From Chitinophagaceae bacterium (GTDB taxonomy: Bacteria > Bacteroidota > Bacteroidia > Chitinophagales > Chitinophagaceae), in NCBI GenBank assembly GCA_016702745.1, contig JADJDJ010000009.1:1-10516 (forward strand): a stretch of DNA of 10,516 nt. Direction: 5' to 3'. Position numbers and translations under genes: made by a program. The notes under the pieces are model-generated. The model had not been told where the DNA came from, made no database searches, and saw only the letters and a program-made list of their open reading frames with translations. Shown in pieces: positions 6,853 through 10,516 of the stretch (position 1 is the first letter of the stretch; every line of letters starts with the position of its first letter).

Positions 6853-6983
6853 ATTAACTTTATTGCATCTCGAAATAACTAGGTGCACGGGTTATATACC
6901 CTAGAAACCCTTAAGGTTCTACTGAGAAAGTAGATCGTTTTAGGGAGTTTTAAATTTCAACCTATTACCGAGGAGACTCAAAA

Positions 6984-7664
6984 TTGAAAACTCTCAAAGA
7001 GGAACTGGATACACGCTTAGCCGCATATGATCACTGGGCACAACGTCGCCGTCATGGAGCGGGTGGGCATAATAACCGGAAGTTGTGGGTACTTGCTTGT
7101 ATGGACGAACGCCTGCCGATAGATGAGGCGCTCGGTATCCATGTGGATACCCCGGCAGGTCATGGAGATGCACATTGTTTCCGTAATGCTGGAGGAATCG
7201 TCACCGACGATGCAATTCGCTCGGCGATGCTGACTTGTAATTTTTTTGGCACCACTGAAATTGTTATTGTGCAGCACACGCAATGCGGCATGCTGTCTGC
7301 AAATGCGACTGATCTGGAAAAGGCTTTTCGTGACAAGGGAATTGATCCGGATAATATCGCGTTGGATCCAACTCTGCCAGAGCAGAAGTTAGAGAAAGGT
7401 GCATTTGCCAAGTGGATCGGAATGATGGATGACGTAGATATAACCTGCATGAAGACCATCGAAGCATTTAAAAATCACCCTCTCATTCCCAAGGATGTAG
7501 TCATCAGCGGCTGGATCTGGGAAGTTGAAACGCGCCGACTGAGAGCACCGACACGAGACACTGAAAAACGGGCCAGGACCGATGTCACTTCTGCTCAATT
7601 CGCGTTAAAGAAAAACAACCGCCTCGTTGGAGCTAAATTTAAGAGAAAAAACCTAAAAGCGTGA
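6984..7664 (+). CDS. Beta-carbonic anhydrase family protein (CO2, COS or CS2 hydrating enzyme)
   Basis: This 226-residue protein is intact. The start is TTG at 6984, chosen because GAGGAG lies about 8 bases before it and no ATG occurs in frame before the active site. The zinc ligands of beta-carbonic anhydrases are present: C39 in ACMDERLP, with D41 and R43 as the Asp-Arg pair, and H98 and C101 in QHTQCGML. RNAGGIVTDDAIRS (67-80) is also typical. The C-terminus is basic (from about 185, ETRRLRAPTRD onward). Relatives include ordinary carbonic anhydrases and the carbonyl sulfide and CS2 hydrolases of sulfur oxidisers; sequence alone does not decide. Placement as the first gene behind a sigma-54 promoter, followed by SQR and an anion exporter, favours a sulfur-linked job. 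Cytoplasmic; no signal peptide. Confidence 0.85.
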   Translation: MKTLKEELDTRLAAYDHWAQRRRHGAGGHNNRKLWVLACMDERLPIDEALGIHVDTPAGHGDAHCFRNAGGIVTDDAIRSAMLTCNFFGTTEIVIVQHTQCGMLSANATDLEKAFRDKGIDPDNIALDPTLPEQKLEKGAFAKWIGMMDDVDITCMKTIEAFKNHPLIPKDVVISGWIWEVETRRLRAPTRDTEKRARTDVTSAQFALKKNNRLVGAKFKRKNLKA

Positions 7665-7687
7665 CCACTTGGCATCTCAAGTGGTCA
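7662..7687 (+). terminator. Strong hairpin overlapping the stop codon, partial terminator or mRNA stabiliser
   Basis: TGACCACTTG (7662-7671) and CAAGTGGTCA (7678-7687) form a perfect ten-base-pair stem with a six-base loop. The stem begins with the TGA stop of the carbonic anhydrase homologue. Only scattered T follows (ATATCTTAG), so it is a weak terminator at best. It may attenuate or process the transcript before fmdB. Confidence 0.5.
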
Positions 7688-7738
7688 TATCTTAGTGTTT
7701 CTGAAAAATGCCATTCATGTAATAAATAAGGATTCCAA

Positions 7739-7978
7739 ATGCCAACTTATGATTACTTGTGTACACAGTGCAAGCTCCAATTTGAAGTACGTCATTCAAT
7801 TAACGCATCCAACCCGGATTGTTCGGCATGCGGAAACATGACAGAAAAGTGATTCTTTGCCCCTGCGATGCATGGCAACATGGCACGTGGCCGTGATCTG
7901 GCAATGCGCTCGCTTCAGCCAAAACTCGATCAAACAAATCGCGGACACGCACCTGGATGCGCATGCGGCCATCATTAG
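7739..7978 (+). pseudogene. FmdB family zinc-ribbon protein, internal TGA
   Basis: FmdB-type proteins are small zinc-ribbon proteins of uncertain, putatively regulatory function. ATG at 7739 follows AAGGA at a good distance. The 79-codon frame starts MPTYDYLCTQC and has CSAC at residues 28-31, giving the four zinc-binding Cys (8, 11, 28, 31). It then runs AMHGNMARGRDLAMRS and ends GCACGHH, all as in the family. Codon 38 (7850-7852) is TGA. It may be a real stop, or the result of two opposite one-base errors in short A and T runs: adding one A before and removing one T after gives EKVILAPAMHG. The gene lies between the carbonic anhydrase homologue and the SQR fusion, probably in the same transcript. 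Confidence 0.75.
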
Positions 7979-8036
7979 CATTCATAGATATGGGTGTTAT
8001 TTAAATTTGCTTGGGATGATTTGGAAGGAGAAAAAA

Positions 8037-9724
8037 ATGAGCATAGTTACGACAAAATTGGATGAGAAATTGTTTGTTACTCGCCAAATTGGTGTGTAAA
8101 TGATTTGGCAGAAATAGCGCAGCGGGATATAAATCCATTATTTGCAATCGTCCTGATCATGAAGGCGATATCCAGCCCTCTAGCCTGGAACTAGAAAAAG
8201 CAGCGCGCCCATTTGGAATCAATTTTATTTATTTACCCATCGAAATTGGCCCAGTCTCCACCGAAAAGATTGAATCATTCAACAAACTACTAACTGAATT
8301 GCCCGGACCAATTCTTTGCTTTCTGTAATACTGGCAATCGGGCCCGGGGCATTGTATGGACTGATCAGGCAAAAACAAGAGCCCGAATATGAGGATGAAT
8401 TTGTCAGAGCCGCTTGCAGTTGGACAGGTGAAGCACTCTGAAACATTCATTCCACACGCATCCCAAGACAAGTCACTTTCAGTGGCAGCTGCTTGTAATT
8501 GGGGTAATGCGTTTGACATTGTTTGGTGATAGGTGGTGGCGCAGCAGGAATCGGAGTGACTGCTAGTCTCATGCACCGCAGGCCTGCTCTTCGCATTGCC
8601 ATCATCGAACCCTGTGATAAACATTATTATCAGCCCGCCTGGACACTGGTTGGTGGTGGCGCTTATGACATGGCACAAACGGTGCGGAACATGGCAGATG
8701 TCATTCCACCGAATGCAGAATGGGTACAAACAGCAGCGATTGGATTTGAACCGGACAACAATCTAGTTAATCTGGCAGATGGCCGTTCAATTGGCTATAG
8801 GCAATTGATCGTTTGTCCAGGTATACGTTTGGCTTGGGAAAAAATCGATGGTTTACAAGAAACACTCGGCAAAAATGGCGTCACTTCTAACTATCATTTT
8901 GATTTGGCGCCTTATACTTGGTCATTGACGAAGAATCTCAAAAGCGGCAAGGCTTTATTTACACAGCCTCCCATGCCGATCAAATGTGCTGGTGCTCCTC
9001 AAAAAGCCATGTATCTATCTTCTGATTATTGGTTGCGCCCTCATTTGCTGGACAATATCGAAGTCGAATTCAATACGGCCGGTGCAGTATTGTTTGGTGT
9101 AGCTGATTTTGTCCCGCCACTGATGGAGTATGTGAAACGTTATCATGCAAAACTGGCATTTAATTCCAATCTGGTAAAAGTTGATGGCACCAACAAAATA
9201 GCCGTCTTCGACATCAAGGATAGCGAAGGAAATGTTACACGCATGGAAAAGCCGTTTGATATGCTGCACGTGGTACCGCCTCAGGTTGCGCCAGACTTCA
9301 TCACAAAAGCTCTTTGGCCGATGCTGCCGGATTTTGTGAGGTCAATCCCAAAACGTTGCAGCACCCGCGTTACTCCAACATCTTTTCCTTAGGAGATGCC
9401 TGCTCTTCGCCTAATGCCAAAACAGCCGCCGCAGCCAGAAAGCAAATTGTCATAGTGGCAGAAAATCTCCTGGCAGCCAAAGAAGGGAGAGAATTTCTAA
9501 TATTTATGATGGTTATGGTGCTTGTCCTCTTACGGTAGGGGATGGCAAGGTGATATTAGCCGAATTTGGTTTTGGCGGTAAATTGCTGCCCACTTTTCCA
9601 CTTAATCCGACCGTGGCAAGGCGATTTGCGTGGTTTCTAAAAAGCCAGATTATTTCCTTGGTTATACTGGAACGGCATGTTGAAAGGCCGCGAATGGCTC
9701 ACTCGTTCAACAGGTGTAAGTTAA
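8037..9724 (+). pseudogene. Tyrosine-phosphatase-like (DUF442) / sulfide:quinone oxidoreductase fusion, frameshifted
   Basis: The gene would encode about 560 residues. ATG 8037 follows AGGAG. The N-terminal phosphatase-like domain (8037 to about 8385) reads MSIVTTKLDEKLFV, NDLAEIAQ, YKSIICNRPDHEGD and ends with the P-loop FCNTGNRARG. After a linker, the flavoprotein domain begins FDIV-VIGGGAAGIGVTASL (near 8505). It is open from 8523 to 9300 and continues as ADAAGFCEVNPKTLQHPRYSN in another frame. The two Cys equivalents of type II SQR are present: KCAGAPQKAMY and GDACSSPNAKTAAAA. Type II SQR oxidises sulfide to a persulfide and passes electrons to quinone at the membrane. The end reads NGMLKGREWLTRSTGVS, stop 9722-9724. 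Frame changes lie near 8092-8097 (GT repeated), 8123, 8320, 8400-8420, 8522, 9305, 9495 and 9641. Confidence 0.85.
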
Positions 9725-9729
9725 GTAAA

Positions 9730-10516
9730 ATGGAACCAGACTTAATCAGCATTCTACTGGGCTCATTCACAGGCATCGTTCTTGCACTAACAGGGCTGGC
9801 GGTGCCATCATTGCGGTGCCGCTGCTCATGTTCAGCTTGCATCTTACGGTTGCAGAAGCTGCTCCCATTGGTTTACTTGCGGTCGGCTTGTCAGCTGCAA
9901 TCGGGGCATTGTTGGCATTCAGGCAAAATTGTCAGATACCGGGCAGCTATGCTGATCGCAGCGACAGGTGCGCTGACTGCCCCCCCATAGGCATATGGGC
10001 TGCACAACAGTTGCCAAACGCACCGCTGACCTTTTGTTTGCCTGTGTGTTAATTTATGTTGCTATTCGCATGTTTCACCAAAGCCTGGATGAAAATAACA
10101 AAGACGTGAGAATAATGGCTGATCCACCTTGCCGACTGGATGAAATCGGCGAACGTTTGGTTTGGAACATCCCTTGCTTTAGAGCATTAACATTGTCAGG
10201 CACGATGGCAGGTTTTCTGTCAGGCTTACTAGGCGTAGGTGGTGGATTTGTAATCGTTCCTACACTCAAGAAAGTCACTAATCTGAACATGCAATCCATA
10301 TTGGCCACATCACTCACCATTATTGCATTGGTTTCTCTGACTGGTGTTGTTTCAGCAATACTGATTGGTGCTCTGATATGGTCGATTGCTTTTCCCTTTT
10401 GTGGTGGAACTATCGCAGGAATATTGGTTGGCAGATTATTCGCTCATCGTTTTGCAGGACATAGATTGCAGCAAAGTTTTGCCATTTTAGCAATTAGTGT
10501 TGCAATTGGCTTGATT
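9730..10516 (+). pseudogene. TauE/SafE family anion (sulfite/sulfoacetate-type) exporter, frameshifted, 3' end outside window
   Basis: TauE/SafE proteins are inner-membrane permeases linked to export of sulfite or organosulfonates. ATG 9730 lies five bases after the SQR stop, so the two are translationally close. The first half reads GSFTGIVLALTG, then GGAIIAVPLLMFSLHLTVAEAAP in another frame. The second half, open from about 10032 to the edge, has the duplicated signature GFLSGLLGVGGGFVIVP and several hydrophobic helices. Frame changes are near 9793-9795 (GGG for GGGG), 9924, the C7 run at 9980-9986, and 10031-10036. With SQR upstream, the likely role is removal of sulfite or another sulfur oxyanion. 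The exact substrate is unknown. Confidence 0.82.

Noticed and set aside
7850..7852. TGA read as selenocysteine in the FmdB homologue
   Set aside because: The position is not one of the zinc-binding Cys, no selenocysteine insertion hairpin was apparent just downstream, and FmdB is not a known selenoprotein family.
8229..8729. 166-codon minus-strand frame opposite the SQR fusion
   Set aside because: The opposite strand carries clear family homology over the same bases; the reverse frame has no recognisable domain or ribosome site.
1..10516. CRISPR array, tRNA or rRNA genes
   Set aside because: No regularly spaced direct repeats, cloverleaf-like T-loop sequences or conserved rRNA segments were seen.

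Overview
The window looks like an accessory sulfur/metal-stress region of a proteobacterium. GC content is moderate. The gene families (nitrogen- and sulfur-oxidiser type beta-carbonic anhydrase homologue, tyrosine-phosphatase/SQR fusion, TauE/SafE, OsmC, DsrE) recall betaproteobacterial ammonia or sulfur oxidisers such as Nitrosomonadaceae. That placement is an inference from protein resemblance recalled from memory, not from a search.

Layout. Bases 1-1218 (minus strand) carry OsmC followed by a flavoprotein monooxygenase-like gene that runs off the left edge. Bases 1405-1844 hold a junction between a decayed IS1595-family transposase and a 24-residue stub of a His-rich cation diffusion facilitator. 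Bases 1891-2643 are a complete but dead IS1016-group insertion sequence, with inverted repeats and an 8-bp target duplication. Bases 2784-3959 encode an intact ACR3/BASS-type arsenite-like permease. Its C-terminal tail reads antisense through a broken SAM-methyltransferase gene. The methyltransferase and a broken DsrE gene form a minus-strand pair (3858-4799).

Bases 5159-6720 (minus) encode a broken sigma-54 enhancer-binding activator with a Cys-rich N-terminal sensor domain. Divergent from it is a plus-strand series: a beta-carbonic anhydrase-like protein (intact), an FmdB zinc ribbon (one internal stop), a tyrosine-phosphatase-like/sulfide:quinone oxidoreductase fusion (frameshifted) and a TauE/SafE exporter (frameshifted, runs off the right edge). 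The divergent intergenic region holds a near-consensus -24/-12 promoter and, upstream of it, two TGAAG-N5-CTTCA dyads exactly 20 bp apart. Together these look like the enhancer, promoter and activator of one regulon.

Proposed working of the set (inference): the activator senses reactive sulfur through cysteines and switches on sulfide oxidation to persulfide or thiosulfate (SQR), anion export (TauE/SafE) and a carbonic-anhydrase-fold enzyme that may act on CO2, COS or CS2. DsrE and OsmC fit sulfur-carrier and peroxide/persulfide handling.

A strong theme is breakage. Only OsmC, the permease and the carbonic anhydrase homologue are open throughout. All other genes carry single-base indels, many in homopolymer runs, and at least two carry nonsense substitutions. 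Both genuine gene decay and uncorrected read errors are possible, and the two should be separated before any gene here is called dead.
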